A DNA stretch of 64,000 nucleotides from Phycisphaerae bacterium (GTDB lineage: Bacteria; Planctomycetota; Phycisphaerae; Phycisphaerales; SM1A02). Within the stretch, counting starts at the first letter, position 1. Every line of letters starts with the position of its first letter. Positions 44,701 through 53,640 of this stretch are shown one piece after another. The notes beneath the pieces were generated by a model. That model had not been told where the DNA came from and searched no databases. It was given only the letters and a program-made list of their open reading frames with translations. Location of the stretch: NCBI GenBank assembly GCA_016795035.1, contig JAEUIT010000031.1, positions 99,903-163,902 on the forward strand, written 5' to 3'. A program made the position numbers and the translations under genes.

Positions 44701-45019
44701 CCGAGCCCACGACCCACGGCGCGGCGAGCGTCACATTGAAGGGACGCGTCGACGGCGCACGCCCGAAGATGGCGGTATCGCCAGGCCCGGGCACGCCGCC
44801 CGACCAACGGGCGGGGTCAAGGAACAGGCCGTCGCGCGGAGCGAGCCAGACGCTCCCGTCCGCAACGGAAGGCGCCGTAAGCGTGAGCGACGGACCCGAT
44901 GCGAGAGTCACAAGCATTGCCGCGACACCGAGGCTGCAACGCGGACGCTGTTCTCGCGTCGCGCTGCGAGAGCCGCCAGGCGGCGAGGCCAGCGAGCGAA
45001 TCGTCCGGTGGGTCGACAT
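41786..45019 (-). CDS. Giant secreted protein with PD40 repeats and dockerin-like tail
   Basis: The 1077-residue precursor has a late signal peptide (VAAMLVTLASGPSLTLTAPSVA), a beta-helix/autotransporter-like half (repeated GxGxLALTG, GGNVEITADAD), a Big-type domain with TERLIALSEGTFTLG, then PD40/WD-like repeats (ISADGRTVAYQTR, LSRSGRYVAFSTR, VSDDGRFVSFVSDASN). Two dockerin-like units end it (DLDDDGAVDATDLAALLAAW, DLNGDVLVDAIDLGMLLGEW). The second unit has Val in place of a usual calcium ligand. An extracellular or surface structural role is likely. Confidence 0.85.
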   Translation of the reverse strand: MSTHRTIRSLASPPGGSRSATREQRPRCSLGVAAMLVTLASGPSLTLTAPSVADGSVWLAPRDGLFLDPARWSGGVPGPGDTAIFGRAPSTRPFNVTLAAPWVVGSVTVEGQSPTLVLDAEIGGWGSQLLVIGPIVFAERASGDRLRILGGSLDLHAPPALAAGDVLALSGATARTHFQHWVVPSGTVELVDASVVPAPFPSLETVTIGDGGEAALTLSGDSVLQVGSVHAGRNGGIGEITLSDGAHVAGAVMLGLAEVGSVVGAGHLVMTGGASMGPPGCGVEHGTVSVADSSIYGGVSVIGPGTLALTGSAKVVGDVALASAAGGNAPALVRVTGRGTTCDIGVFEVWDGMVVIDDGATALIDQRVDLYGTNAAVRIEGEAQVVVPHVLLFEAPPNCSIRVAGPTTRLTCIDIGNQASGAHGSIRLSNGAILSADFIRRSLTASTEFGVGANGAGRISAGHVILGGNVEITADADAELAPGMTLTLIDASTLTTGLTSWSTPTVAGFPGLLEITSTSLSVRFIEAIDELKAIMPEKVYVGFEYALHAAVAVDGGAYDVSPQVDWSVEPPAIATITRTERLIALSEGTFTLGTTFGSASAETTLRVAAPPAAPPILLVSASEGMPGSGDSGGAIDDPSFGKVGGRVISADGRTVAYQTRATDLVDMDGTDAAIVVTSLADGTSELVSKGPNAVADWAGTPVLSRSGRYVAFSTRTPLSATAHAGPNDLVAYVHDRESGTTEVVSVDVDGVGRAASPAAISDDGRFVLFTSAAGGLVPGDMDGLRDVFLRDRVRGDTELVSVDANGAAIPFPCAAEDMTPDGNRVLFTKEVPLDDVAHSSRYMFVVKDRTTGDLLDVNGEVPGTTTDGGGTISANGRVVAFSAFADTLNPPAMSFRSQIVARDLETGACTFVSYREATGWGDAPSSAPSVSDDGRFVSFVSDASNFDIRHDPFSPTQLYRYDLVESSLETSSVGLGGMLRGGVEVWCSVSADGRSIAFSSDASNLLPFDASDQFDVFVRRYGSFVVGDLDDDGAVDATDLAALLAAWGSSDDRADLNGDVLVDAIDLGMLLGEWTGR

Positions 45020-45193
45020 CGGGGGATTCCGAAACCAACGCGCAGCCGACCCTGCGTCGGCTCGCTACCGCCTCATGTTCGCAGGTTGATACCCCGGGAT
45101 CCACAATTCAGCCGCAAGCGGCGCGTTCTCGCCGATGAAGCTGCGTGCAACGTGGAGCGGTGCCCGAGTCGCGGAGCCAACGCGCGACACGCG

Positions 45194-46159
45194 TCACCCC
45201 CACAGCGCCCGCACCGCCGCCAGGTACATCGGGATTCCGATGACCACGTTGAACGGGAAGGTCACGGCAAGCGCGAGGCCGATGTAGATCGACGGCTCCG
45301 CCTTCGGCATCGCGACGCGGCACGCGGCGGGAACGGCGATATAGCTCGCACTTGCGGCGAGCGTCGCGAGCAGCGTTGCGTCGCCGACGCCGAGGCCGCC
45401 GAGCTTCGCGAGGAGAATCGCGACGGCGGCTGCAACGGGGGGAAGGATCACGCCGAACGCGATGAGGAACGGGCCGCGGCTCACGAAGTTCTTCAAGCGT
45501 CGCGCCGCGAGGAGACCGAGGTCGAGCAGGAAGAAGACGAGCACACCGTTGAAGAGATCCTTGCAGAGCGGCTTGAACGCTTCGAAGCCGCGTTCGCGCG
45601 TGACGAGGCCGATGACGAGGCTGCCGAGGAGGAGGAGGACGGGGCCGTTCAGGAACGACTCGTGCAGAAGGTGCCCGAGGCTCATCGGCTTCGCGCCGGC
45701 GTCGGCCCCCTGCCGCTCGGCGCGGCGGAGAAGCATCATCGCGACGACGATCGCGGGCGACTCCATGAGCGCCATCACGGCGACCATGTGTCCGCCGTAC
45801 GGAACGCCGGCGGCGTCGAGCACGCTGCTTGCGGTGAGGAACGTGACCGCGCTCACCGAGCCGTAGGTCGCGGCGACGGCCGCGGCGTCGGTCGGGCCGA
45901 GGCGCCGCTTCAGCACCGCGAACACCGCGAGCGGCATGAGCGCGGAAAGGCCGATGCCGATCGCCATCGCGATGACCGCGTCGCTCGTGAGCCCGCTCTG
46001 GGCGATCTTCACGCCGCCGGTGAAACCGATCGCCCAAAGGAGGTAGAGCGAGAGGAGCTTCGTGACCGCCTTCGGCACGCGCAGGTTCGAGCGGACGAGC
46101 GCCGCCACCATGCCGAGCACGAAGAAAAGAACCGGCGGTGAGATGGACGGAAGCCCCAT
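45194..46159 (-). CDS. SbtA-like sodium-dependent bicarbonate permease
   Basis: A 321-residue polytopic protein of the SbtA/DUF897 family with about ten helices and the conserved YGSVSAVTFLTA, GGHMVAVMALMESPAI and LAASASYIAVPAACR segments. Cyanobacterial SbtA imports bicarbonate with sodium; homologues outside cyanobacteria may serve anion or carbon supply. No SbtB-like PII partner gene is next to it. A -10 box TAGCAT lies 10 nt before the ATG. Confidence 0.88.
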   Translation of the reverse strand: MGLPSISPPVLFFVLGMVAALVRSNLRVPKAVTKLLSLYLLWAIGFTGGVKIAQSGLTSDAVIAMAIGIGLSALMPLAVFAVLKRRLGPTDAAAVAATYGSVSAVTFLTASSVLDAAGVPYGGHMVAVMALMESPAIVVAMMLLRRAERQGADAGAKPMSLGHLLHESFLNGPVLLLLGSLVIGLVTRERGFEAFKPLCKDLFNGVLVFFLLDLGLLAARRLKNFVSRGPFLIAFGVILPPVAAAVAILLAKLGGLGVGDATLLATLAASASYIAVPAACRVAMPKAEPSIYIGLALAVTFPFNVVIGIPMYLAAVRALWG

Positions 46160-46169
46160 GACGGGGCGG

Positions 46170-46175
46170 ATGCTA
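46170..46175 (-). promoter_or_regulatory. -10 box TAGCAT of permease gene
   Basis: TAGCATCC occurs 10 nt before the ATG at 46159; the same octamer is found before the MFS start (19446) and before the VOC gene (about 53701), which hints at a shared sigma-factor consensus. Confidence 0.4.
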
Positions 46176-46216
46176 CAGGCGCTCGGCGGACGCCACGGTG
46201 CCGACGCACCACGACG

Positions 46217-47530
46217 TCAGCGCGACTCTTGCGACCGCGCCACGACGGCGCGATGCACCAAGTCGAGCATCCGCTCCGCCCAACGATCCCAGGTGAACTC
46301 GAGTTGGGCGCGCCGCCGCGCTTCTGTCGCGAGACGCACGTAGCGCGCGGGATCGGCGACGAGCGACTCGACGGCCCGTGCCCACTCGGCGGGCCCCGCG
46401 GAGGTGGGCAGAACGATCCCAGTCTCGCCGTCGCGCACGACGGTCGGCAAACCGCCCGCGTCGCTCACGATCGCCGGACGACCGAAGTGCGCGCTCTCGG
46501 CGGGCGCGATTCCGAACGCTTCGCCCACGGACGGCAACACGGAGATGTGCGTCGCGCGCAGCGCGTCGCGGTGCACCGCGCGGTCCGCCTCGCGGTCGAG
46601 GCGCAGCGGCCCGAAGGAGCGCACGGCGCGGCTCGAGAGCGACGAGTGGGGCGCGCCCACGTGCCACAGCTCGGCGCCGATTCCCCGCGCGCGGAGCAGC
46701 TCGACCGCTCGCACGGCCAGCGACACGCGCTTGCGCTCCGCGTCGCTTGCAACGAGGAGAAGGCGCGTGCGGGCACGAGTGGGAGGCTCGACATCGATGC
46801 GCTCGCCGGGCTCGGGGACCACGTGGCATCCGAGCGGCACGAGCGACACGCGCTCGGGCTCGACGCCGTAGTCCTCCACCGCGCTCCGCGTTGCCGCTTC
46901 CGCGGCAAGCGCGACGAACGAGGCGCGGCGCAGTGCGCGCGTCTCGCACTCCTCGCACTCCGCGTGATACTGGCTGGGCCGTCGCCGATAGCGCGGATAG
47001 GTGCGGAGCACGATGCGCGCCGTGGCGTCGCTCGCGTAGATGATCGGCCGCTCCGTCGCGAGATACGCGAGCGGAACGCTGATGCACATGCCGACGATCG
47101 CGTCGACCGGGCGTTCGGCCTCGATGGCCGCGAGCGCGCGATCCACGCGCGCCGCCGCCGCGTGCGCCTGCTGCAACACGGACCCGACGCGAAGCCCTCG
47201 CACGTGCGCCGGAAGCTCGCGAACCCGCGAGGGCAGCACGTGGCCGGCGATCGCGAGGAGCCGGCGACGCACGAACGTCTTCGGGGTCGTCGGCGGGCTG
47301 GCGCGAATCGGGACGACGTCGCAGCCCGCTCGGGCGAGCGCCGCGGAGGCCGCGAACGGAAGGCCGGACACGTGGAGCCGATCGTTCGGATCGCCCGTGT
47401 GAATCATGGCGATGCGATACGCCGGCGCGCGCTCGGAGCGAGCTGCAACGGTGACGGGAGCGCGGAGGGAGTCGCTCACGTTTCGACCGTACGATTCGAT
47501 TCGCAAGGATGGCACTGGAGTGTGCGGCAC
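46217..47530 (-). CDS. GT4-family glycosyltransferase
   Basis: The protein (437 aa from ATG 47530) is a GT-B glycosyltransferase: an N-terminal Rossmann half (IAMIHTGDPNDRLHVSGLPFAA) and a C-terminal half with the donor-binding E-x7-E region SVGEAFGIAPAESAHFGRPAIVSDAGGLPTVV. It should transfer a sugar from a nucleotide donor, perhaps to surface glycan. The N-terminus is uncertain: GTG 47478 or ATG 47408 would also leave the whole catalytic core. It lies 18 bp after the S9-like gene, so both may be co-transcribed. Confidence 0.82.
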   Translation of the reverse strand: MPHTPVPSLRIESYGRNVSDSLRAPVTVAARSERAPAYRIAMIHTGDPNDRLHVSGLPFAASAALARAGCDVVPIRASPPTTPKTFVRRRLLAIAGHVLPSRVRELPAHVRGLRVGSVLQQAHAAAARVDRALAAIEAERPVDAIVGMCISVPLAYLATERPIIYASDATARIVLRTYPRYRRRPSQYHAECEECETRALRRASFVALAAEAATRSAVEDYGVEPERVSLVPLGCHVVPEPGERIDVEPPTRARTRLLLVASDAERKRVSLAVRAVELLRARGIGAELWHVGAPHSSLSSRAVRSFGPLRLDREADRAVHRDALRATHISVLPSVGEAFGIAPAESAHFGRPAIVSDAGGLPTVVRDGETGIVLPTSAGPAEWARAVESLVADPARYVRLATEARRRAQLEFTWDRWAERMLDLVHRAVVARSQESR

Positions 47531-47548
47531 GGCGGGTCCGAGGTCGCT

Positions 47549-49582
47549 CTATTCTGACTGGGCAACGTCACTCTCGCTCAGCGCCTGCGTCGCGTGCTGC
47601 CCTGACGCACGGCGCGAGGGATGCAGATGGTCTCGGAAGAACCGTTCGACGGCGAGGAGAAGGTCCTTCTCTTGCCCGTCGATTCGCCGCGTCGCCTTTG
47701 CGCGCGGAACCACTACGGGTGAACGCCCGAGCGCCTGAAGTTCCGCAAGGAAGGCATCGGCATCGGCGTCCGTCGAACTGCCGCCGAACGCGAGAAGGAC
47801 CGGCGCGCCGAGCCGAGGGACGACGCGCGACGGCGACTCTCGCACGAGCACCGCTTCGTCGCCCGAGCCGACGGCACGACAGAGCTGCTCGCGAACCTGC
47901 GGCGCGAGCGGCGCCGTGCGGAAGTCGAGCGTGGGGTCGATCGCGGCGACCGCCGTGTACCGCGTGGGCGCATGCGCCGCAGCTGCGAGCGCGGCGCTCG
48001 CGCCGAGGCCGTCACCGAGGATCCCCACGTGCACGCCATCGCTGAATCCAGCGGTCGTGGCCCACGCGAGCGCGTCCTCGATGTCCTCCGGGATCGTCGA
48101 GTTCCAGCCGCCCGCGCCGGCCGCGGAAAGCGCGGGCGAGAGGCCCGGCGCTCCGCGCACCACGATCGACAGGACCACGTATCCCCGGTCCGCAAGCCAC
48201 AGCCGCGCGCGGTCCTCGAGCTGATGCGCTCGCGACCAGAGGCCGTCGCGCAGGAGGATCACCGTGGGATGCAACGTGGAGCCGTCGCCGTCGGCGTCGG
48301 CGGGCACGGTGACGAACACCGGAAGCTCGAGGCCATCGCGCATGCGCACGCGAAACCCGCCGAGCGACATGACCCGATCCGCATCGAGATCGTCGCGTGC
48401 GGTGAGGACGAGACGTCCTCTGCGTTGCAGCCGGTCCCACAGCCAGTATGAGTCGGGTGCGGCGAGCGTCGAGAACGCGAGGAGCCACTGGCGATCGTCG
48501 TCGCTTCGGCTCACGAGCCGGAAGTCTCCGCTCCGGAGCTTCCGGATCATCGCGATCTCCTCCTCGAAACTCGTCGAGAGCGACTTCCACAGGTCGCGCT
48601 CGAACGACGCGATTGCCGCGAGCGGCTCGCCCGTGCCGAGCGCGGAGATCAGCGTGTGCGGCACCCAGCGCGTGCTCGCGGCGAGCACGTGGGCCGACGG
48701 CCGCTCCGAGGCGGGCACGAGATCGACGCGCACGAGCGCCGCCAGCCCGGCGCTCTCGGGCCATGACGAGTCGATGAGGTGGGCGCGGCGACCGTCGCGC
48801 GTCACGCCCAACAAGCGCGTCGAGGGCGCCACCTCGGCCTCCCAGTCGCGAAAGTGCTCCCACGCCGCGGAGTCGCCCCGGCGGATCCACCCGCGTCGCG
48901 AGCCGTCGTCGCGAGGCACGATCGCCAGCCGCGGCTCCCACGCGCCGTCGAACCCGTACTCGAGGGCGCCGAGCGTGTCACGGACGACGCACGCGGCGGC
49001 GCCGGTGTCGAGGCGCACGCGAAAGACATCGCGCGGCGGCAACGTGGAGCGCACCAGCGCCTCCGCAGGCGGACCGTCGCGGACGTCGAGAAGTTCGACG
49101 CTCGAGACGCCGTCCGGAACGCGCGCCGACGCATCGCCGGACGCGATGTCGATGGCGAACACGGCGCCGACACCGTCGCCGCGTCTCTCCGTTGCAGCCA
49201 CGATGGTTCTTCCGCCGTCCGCCCACGCGAGCCTCGTCGCCTCGCCGTCGAGCGTCGCGATGCGGGTGGCCTCGGTCGCGGGACCTTCGCCCGTGACTCG
49301 GCCGATCCAGACCTCGGAGCGGCCATGCTCGAGCGGCGCGACCCACGCCAGACGGCCGCCGTCGCCCGAGAGGGCCGGATGCGTGCGCTGGGCAGGACCG
49401 AAGAGGACGGCGAGCGGCCTCTCGTCGGTGTCGAACGACGGAGCTGCAACGCCACGGGGCGTCGCAACGAGGAGTGCGATGCTGATCGCCACAGCGATCA
49501 CGGATACGGTCCCGACCGGGACGCTTCGGCACACTACGCCGTCCGCGCGCACTCGCGCCCGGCTGCCACGCCAACGGAACAT
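47549..49582 (-). CDS. S9 prolyl-oligopeptidase-like protein with degenerate active site
   Basis: An N-terminal signal-anchor (residues 24-45) precedes a propeller region (residues 55-390) and an alpha/beta-hydrolase domain (residues 405-660). The domain aligns with acylaminoacyl peptidases (WLADRGYVVLSIVVRGAPGLSP, PEDIEDALAWATTAGFSDGVHVGILG), but where GxSxGG is expected it reads GDGLGA (523-528), the usual HGGP oxyanion loop reads RDGL, and no His is found at the third triad position. It is therefore probably a non-catalytic relative, perhaps a binding protein. Confidence 0.75.
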   Translation of the reverse strand: MFRWRGSRARVRADGVVCRSVPVGTVSVIAVAISIALLVATPRGVAAPSFDTDERPLAVLFGPAQRTHPALSGDGGRLAWVAPLEHGRSEVWIGRVTGEGPATEATRIATLDGEATRLAWADGGRTIVAATERRGDGVGAVFAIDIASGDASARVPDGVSSVELLDVRDGPPAEALVRSTLPPRDVFRVRLDTGAAACVVRDTLGALEYGFDGAWEPRLAIVPRDDGSRRGWIRRGDSAAWEHFRDWEAEVAPSTRLLGVTRDGRRAHLIDSSWPESAGLAALVRVDLVPASERPSAHVLAASTRWVPHTLISALGTGEPLAAIASFERDLWKSLSTSFEEEIAMIRKLRSGDFRLVSRSDDDRQWLLAFSTLAAPDSYWLWDRLQRRGRLVLTARDDLDADRVMSLGGFRVRMRDGLELPVFVTVPADADGDGSTLHPTVILLRDGLWSRAHQLEDRARLWLADRGYVVLSIVVRGAPGLSPALSAAGAGGWNSTIPEDIEDALAWATTAGFSDGVHVGILGDGLGASAALAAAAHAPTRYTAVAAIDPTLDFRTAPLAPQVREQLCRAVGSGDEAVLVRESPSRVVPRLGAPVLLAFGGSSTDADADAFLAELQALGRSPVVVPRAKATRRIDGQEKDLLLAVERFFRDHLHPSRRASGQHATQALSESDVAQSE

Positions 49583-49729
49583 GTCTCACGACTCCACGCG
49601 CACCGGCCCACGCCCCGGTCGGCGACCCCGCCTCATTCCAACGGACGGGCCGCTCGGACGCAAGCGTTTTCTCGCGAGTCGCGCGTGCGAACCGACCGCC
49701 GCGATTCGGCGGGCCGCGGAAGGCGCCGG

Positions 49730-51496
49730 TTACGACCAGTTCGCGAAGAGGAGCGTGAGGTCCGACGCGTCGACGGCGCCGTCCGCGTTCAGGTCGCGCC
49801 CGTCGACGGGATCGATCCGGCCCCACGCCGCAAGCAGGACCGCAAGATCGCGCGGTCCGACGAGTCCGTCGCCGTCGACGTCGCTTCGCTCGCCCGAGGC
49901 GATCGTGAGGAAACGATCGGTGGCCTCGTCGCGCAGGAAGGTCGCCGTGCCGTCGGGCCATTCCACGCGCACGTCCACGAGCTCCGCGCCGGCGACGCCG
50001 AAGTGGGCCGTCATCTCGCTCTGCGATTGGTAGTTCATCCCCGCATCGATGTGCCGTGTGAGCGTGTGTTTGCCGGTCGACACGCGCACCACGGCGCCGA
50101 TGCCGTTCGGCGCGTTCGACGACGACCCGCTGGTGTCGAGCCTGATCGTGAGCCACTTCGCGGCGGGACCTGCAACGAGGTCATTGCGGAAGAGCTTCGG
50201 CTTGTCCTTGTAGCGAAAGATCAGGATGTCGCGATCGCCGTCGTTGTCGTAGTCGAAGCTGAGAAGCCCGCGATCGACGGCCGTTTCGACCAATCCGCAA
50301 GACGACGCAATCTCGATGAACGTGGAGTCGCGGGCGTTCAGCCAGACGCGCGTCGGATCGTTCTGGAACTCCGGCCACGGTTGCCAGCCGTTGGTCGCGA
50401 CGATGTCGAGCCATCCGTCGTGGTCGATGTCGACCGCGTCGGTGCCCCATCCCCAACCGCCCTGATTCACGCCGGCGGCGATGGATCCCTCCACGAACGT
50501 GTGGCCGCCCCCGTTCCAGTAGAGCATGTTTCCCGTGCCGGGCGACTCGGGATTCGACACGGAGTAGATGCTCGTGACGTACCAGTCGATATCGCCGTCG
50601 TTGTCGAAATCGCCGACCGTCTGCCCCATGCCGTTGTCGTCGACGCCCGTGCCCGAGGCCGCGGTAATGTCGGTGAAGGTCCCGTCGCGGTTGTTGCGGA
50701 AGTAGCGCGAAGTGCCGAAGTCGGCTGCAACGAGGAGTTCAGGCCAGCGGTCGCCGTCCATGTCGACGAAACGCGGCGAGAAGCCGCGCATGCCGGGCGC
50801 GACGATCCCGGCGGCGGTCGTCACGTTGGTGAACGTGCCGTTGCCCTCGTTGCGGAAGAGGCGATTGCACGCCGCGGCCGGCAGCCAACCTGCAACGAAG
50901 AGATCCAGGTCGCCATCGAGGTCATAGTCGCCCCACGCCGCGCCGGTGCCGTCGAACGCGCCGGTGCTCGCGTACTGCACGCCCGCGGTGGCCGCGACCT
51001 CCTCGAAGGAATTGGCTCCCGTGTTTCGGTACAGGCGGTTCTTGCCCGCGACTGGCGCGCCGCCGAGCAGTCCGCCGCTCGTGACGAAGAGGTCGAGCCA
51101 TCCGTCGCCGTCGTAGTCGCCGGCCACGGCGCAGAGCCCCATGTGCTTCACCGACACCCCCCACTCGAGGGCGCGATTCACGAACGTGCCGTTGCCTTGG
51201 TTGATGTAGAGCGCGTCGGGATTCTTGCCGCCTACGACGATGAAGACGTCTTGGTCGCCGTCGTTGTCGAAGTCGCCGATCGTGCCGCCCGCGCTCATCT
51301 GGCCGAGGATGTTGGCGCCGCCTTCAAGAAGCGCCGCCGGCGCATGGGCGACGTTGATGCCGCTGATGCCGGCGACCTCGGTGAACGTGGTCACTTGCGC
51401 GCGGGCGGGCGCGGCGATAGCGACGACGACGAGTCCCGCGGCAGTCGCGAGCGACGCAGCGCGGAGCGATTCCGCCAGAACGACCGATGCACGCAT
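49730..51496 (-). CDS. CRTAC1-like FG-GAP protein with ASPIC/UnbV domain and dockerin-like tail
   Basis: A signal peptide (LVVVAIAAPARA) is followed by VCBS/FG-GAP repeats (IGDFDNDGDQDVFIV, AGDYDGDGWLDLFVTSGG, VGDFDNDGDIDWYVTS) and an ASPIC/UnbV domain (KWLTIRLDTSGSSSNAPNGIGAVVRV ... VRVEWPDGT). Two dockerin-like units close the 588-residue protein (DVDGDGLVGPRDLAVLLAAW, DLNADGAVDASDLTLLFANW). These proteins bind calcium and are extracellular; the ligand is unknown. Three motif copies (50171, 50726, 50891) fall in the gene. Confidence 0.87.
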   Translation of the reverse strand: MRASVVLAESLRAASLATAAGLVVVAIAAPARAQVTTFTEVAGISGINVAHAPAALLEGGANILGQMSAGGTIGDFDNDGDQDVFIVVGGKNPDALYINQGNGTFVNRALEWGVSVKHMGLCAVAGDYDGDGWLDLFVTSGGLLGGAPVAGKNRLYRNTGANSFEEVAATAGVQYASTGAFDGTGAAWGDYDLDGDLDLFVAGWLPAAACNRLFRNEGNGTFTNVTTAAGIVAPGMRGFSPRFVDMDGDRWPELLVAADFGTSRYFRNNRDGTFTDITAASGTGVDDNGMGQTVGDFDNDGDIDWYVTSIYSVSNPESPGTGNMLYWNGGGHTFVEGSIAAGVNQGGWGWGTDAVDIDHDGWLDIVATNGWQPWPEFQNDPTRVWLNARDSTFIEIASSCGLVETAVDRGLLSFDYDNDGDRDILIFRYKDKPKLFRNDLVAGPAAKWLTIRLDTSGSSSNAPNGIGAVVRVSTGKHTLTRHIDAGMNYQSQSEMTAHFGVAGAELVDVRVEWPDGTATFLRDEATDRFLTIASGERSDVDGDGLVGPRDLAVLLAAWGRIDPVDGRDLNADGAVDASDLTLLFANWS

Positions 51497-51610
51497 GGCC
51501 GTACCCCCGCAATGATCGCGAGCGCGAGCGCTCGCGTCTCCCCCGCCCTGCGCAGATCCCCCTGACCGACGCGAGGCGGCGATTGCAGCGTACGACCGGC
51601 CTCGGACGGA

Positions 51611-52882
51611 TCAACGCGAATCGTCGGATTTCGCCGAATCGGGCGCGGCCGCTGCGGCGGTGCCGAGCGCCGGCGTGCGGAGAATCGCGAACGGAAGCAC
51701 GATGTCGTTCGTCGGGCCAGCGTCAGACCAGTTGAGCGCGGGGTGGCGATGCAGTTGGTTCGCCACGATCCAGAGATGGCCATCCGGACCCACGAGCACG
51801 CTGTCGGGCCACGAGAGCTTGGGATCCGTGATGAGCGTCCGATGGGGGCGCAGGCCGTCCGGACCGGGTGCGGCGGCCGCCTCGACCACCGCGATGCCGT
51901 TCCCCGGCAGGTCGGTGATGTAGAGGTTGCCCGCCGCGTCGATCCCCATGCCGTCAGAGACCGGCTTCGTCGCGTACTTCTCGACCGCCTCGGCTAACAG
52001 CTCGTCGGTCATGCCCGGAGTCGCGAGCGCCGAGGCCTTGATCCGGTACATGGTCTTGCCGTGCATCGACCCGAAGTAGACCCATTCGTTGGCCTTGTCG
52101 ATGACGATCGGATTGATGCCCACCCGGGCGACGACCGGCTTGCCGTCCGGGCCCGCCGTCTTCACCTCGCGCCCGTCGATGACCATCGCGGCGTCGGCCT
52201 CGGGTCGCACGCTTTCCGCGTTCTCGAGGACCCGGCGGCTCACGCCCGACTTGAGATACACGACGACGATCGCGGGCTTCGCCTGGTCTTGGCCTTGCGT
52301 GATGCCGCAGTCGGCGATGTAGATGCAGTCGCGTTCCTCGTCGATCGCGAAGTCCTGCAGGAAGCTCGCGCGGTTCGACGCCGGCGGCGGCAGGTGAATG
52401 ACGCGCACTAACCGATCGGTGTTCGTGTCCCACGCGATGAGCTTGGGGAACGACTTCGGCTCGGTCGCGGAATCGCCGCCGAGCTGCCCGGCGTCGAGCA
52501 TCCAGAGGATGCCCTTCGAGTCGGCGCGAATGCCGATGATCGACGCGATGCCCAATCCGTTCGGCCCGACGTCGCCCGCCCAGCCCGGGCTCGGGTACGC
52601 CAGCGCGCCGCCCTCCGCACGCAGCTCGACCACGCGAATGGACGGCGCGCCGAAGGGATGCATGCTCGCGAACACGCGACCGTTCGGCGTGATCGCGAGA
52701 TTGCCGGGGGTCTGGTCCATCTCGGCGATCACTTCGACCGTGCCTGCGGGGGCGGCGGGCCGATCCTTCCTCGCGATCGGCGGGAGTTTCGTCGGAAGCT
52801 CGCGGACTCCGTGCTGCGCGAAGGCGGGAGCTGCAACGACGAGCGAGAGACAGGCGACGGCGATACGAATGGGGTGACGCAT
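51611..52882 (-). CDS. Secreted major-royal-jelly-protein-like beta-propeller
   Basis: The 423-residue protein starts with a signal peptide (VACLSLVVAAPAFA) and matches the MRJP/yellow-like propeller family: VIAEMDQTPGNLAITPNGRVFASMHPF, LIAWDTNTDRLVRVIHLP, FLQDFAIDEERDCIYIADCG, and ITDPKLSWPDSVLVGPDGHLWI. Bacterial members are SMP-30/gluconolactonase-related propellers of uncertain activity. It lies 47 bp after the DUF1080 gene, so the two are probably one operon. Confidence 0.85.
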   Translation of the reverse strand: MRHPIRIAVACLSLVVAAPAFAQHGVRELPTKLPPIARKDRPAAPAGTVEVIAEMDQTPGNLAITPNGRVFASMHPFGAPSIRVVELRAEGGALAYPSPGWAGDVGPNGLGIASIIGIRADSKGILWMLDAGQLGGDSATEPKSFPKLIAWDTNTDRLVRVIHLPPPASNRASFLQDFAIDEERDCIYIADCGITQGQDQAKPAIVVVYLKSGVSRRVLENAESVRPEADAAMVIDGREVKTAGPDGKPVVARVGINPIVIDKANEWVYFGSMHGKTMYRIKASALATPGMTDELLAEAVEKYATKPVSDGMGIDAAGNLYITDLPGNGIAVVEAAAAPGPDGLRPHRTLITDPKLSWPDSVLVGPDGHLWIVANQLHRHPALNWSDAGPTNDIVLPFAILRTPALGTAAAAAPDSAKSDDSR

Positions 52883-52929
52883 GGAGAGGACTCTGCCGGC
52901 AACGCGGAATGGGGGGCGACGCGCGGACT

Positions 52930-53634
52930 TCACTTCTTCGCGGCGGCGCCGCCGAGCGGCTTCAGCGTGATGTTCCGGAACTCGATGTGCGCACCCTCGG
53001 ACTGGAGCGCGATGCGGCCGGGGACGACGCGCACGTCGGTCGCGCGGTTCTGCAGGAGATCGTTCACGTAGAGCTCGAGCGTCCCGCCATCGAGCACGAT
53101 GCGATAGCGATTCCACTCGCCGAGCGGCTTCTCGTTCGTCGCGTGCTCCTTCTTCGTGCGTCGGCCTTCGGTGCGCGCGGCGTCGGTCTTCATCGGGAAC
53201 GAGCCGATGTTCCAGATGTCGCCGGCGTTCTCCGAATGAAGCTGCGCCTCGATCGACGTCGGCCACACCTTGTCGGGCTGCTGGACGCGAAGGAGCACGC
53301 CGGAATTGCCCGGGCCCTTCGCGGGATCGAATCGCCACTCGAGCGAGAGCTCGAAGCTCTCGTACTCCTTCTCCGTCACGAGATAGCCGACCGGATTTCC
53401 GGTGCAGACGAGGACGCCGTCCTTCACGCTCCACACCTTCGCGGGATCGCCCTCGGGAAGAAAGCCGCGCCAGCCGTTGAGCGTCTTTCCGTCGAAGAGT
53501 TCGACGGTCTCCGTTGCCGGCGCCTTCGCCGGAGCCGCGGGCGTTGCGGGCGTCGCTTGCGGCAAGGATGCGGGGCTCGCGACGAGACCGACCGCGGCAA
53601 GGACGGGAACGACGATGAGGTGAGCACTCGACAT
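52930..53634 (-). CDS. Secreted DUF1080 (3-keto-disaccharide hydrolase-like) protein
   Basis: After a signal peptide (VVPVLAAVGLVASPASLP) and Ala/Pro linker comes a DUF1080 domain: ELFDGKTLNGWRGF, VWSVKDGVLVCTG, NSGVLLRVQQPDKVWPTSIEAQL and GEWNRYRIVLDGGTLELYVND. The domain is very abundant in planctomycetes, and some members hydrolyse 3-keto-glycosides. ATG at 53634 directly precedes the signal peptide and has TACGCT 6 nt upstream. Confidence 0.87.
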   Translation of the reverse strand: MSSAHLIVVPVLAAVGLVASPASLPQATPATPAAPAKAPATETVELFDGKTLNGWRGFLPEGDPAKVWSVKDGVLVCTGNPVGYLVTEKEYESFELSLEWRFDPAKGPGNSGVLLRVQQPDKVWPTSIEAQLHSENAGDIWNIGSFPMKTDAARTEGRRTKKEHATNEKPLGEWNRYRIVLDGGTLELYVNDLLQNRATDVRVVPGRIALQSEGAHIEFRNITLKPLGGAAAKK

Positions 53635-53640
53635 GCGGGC

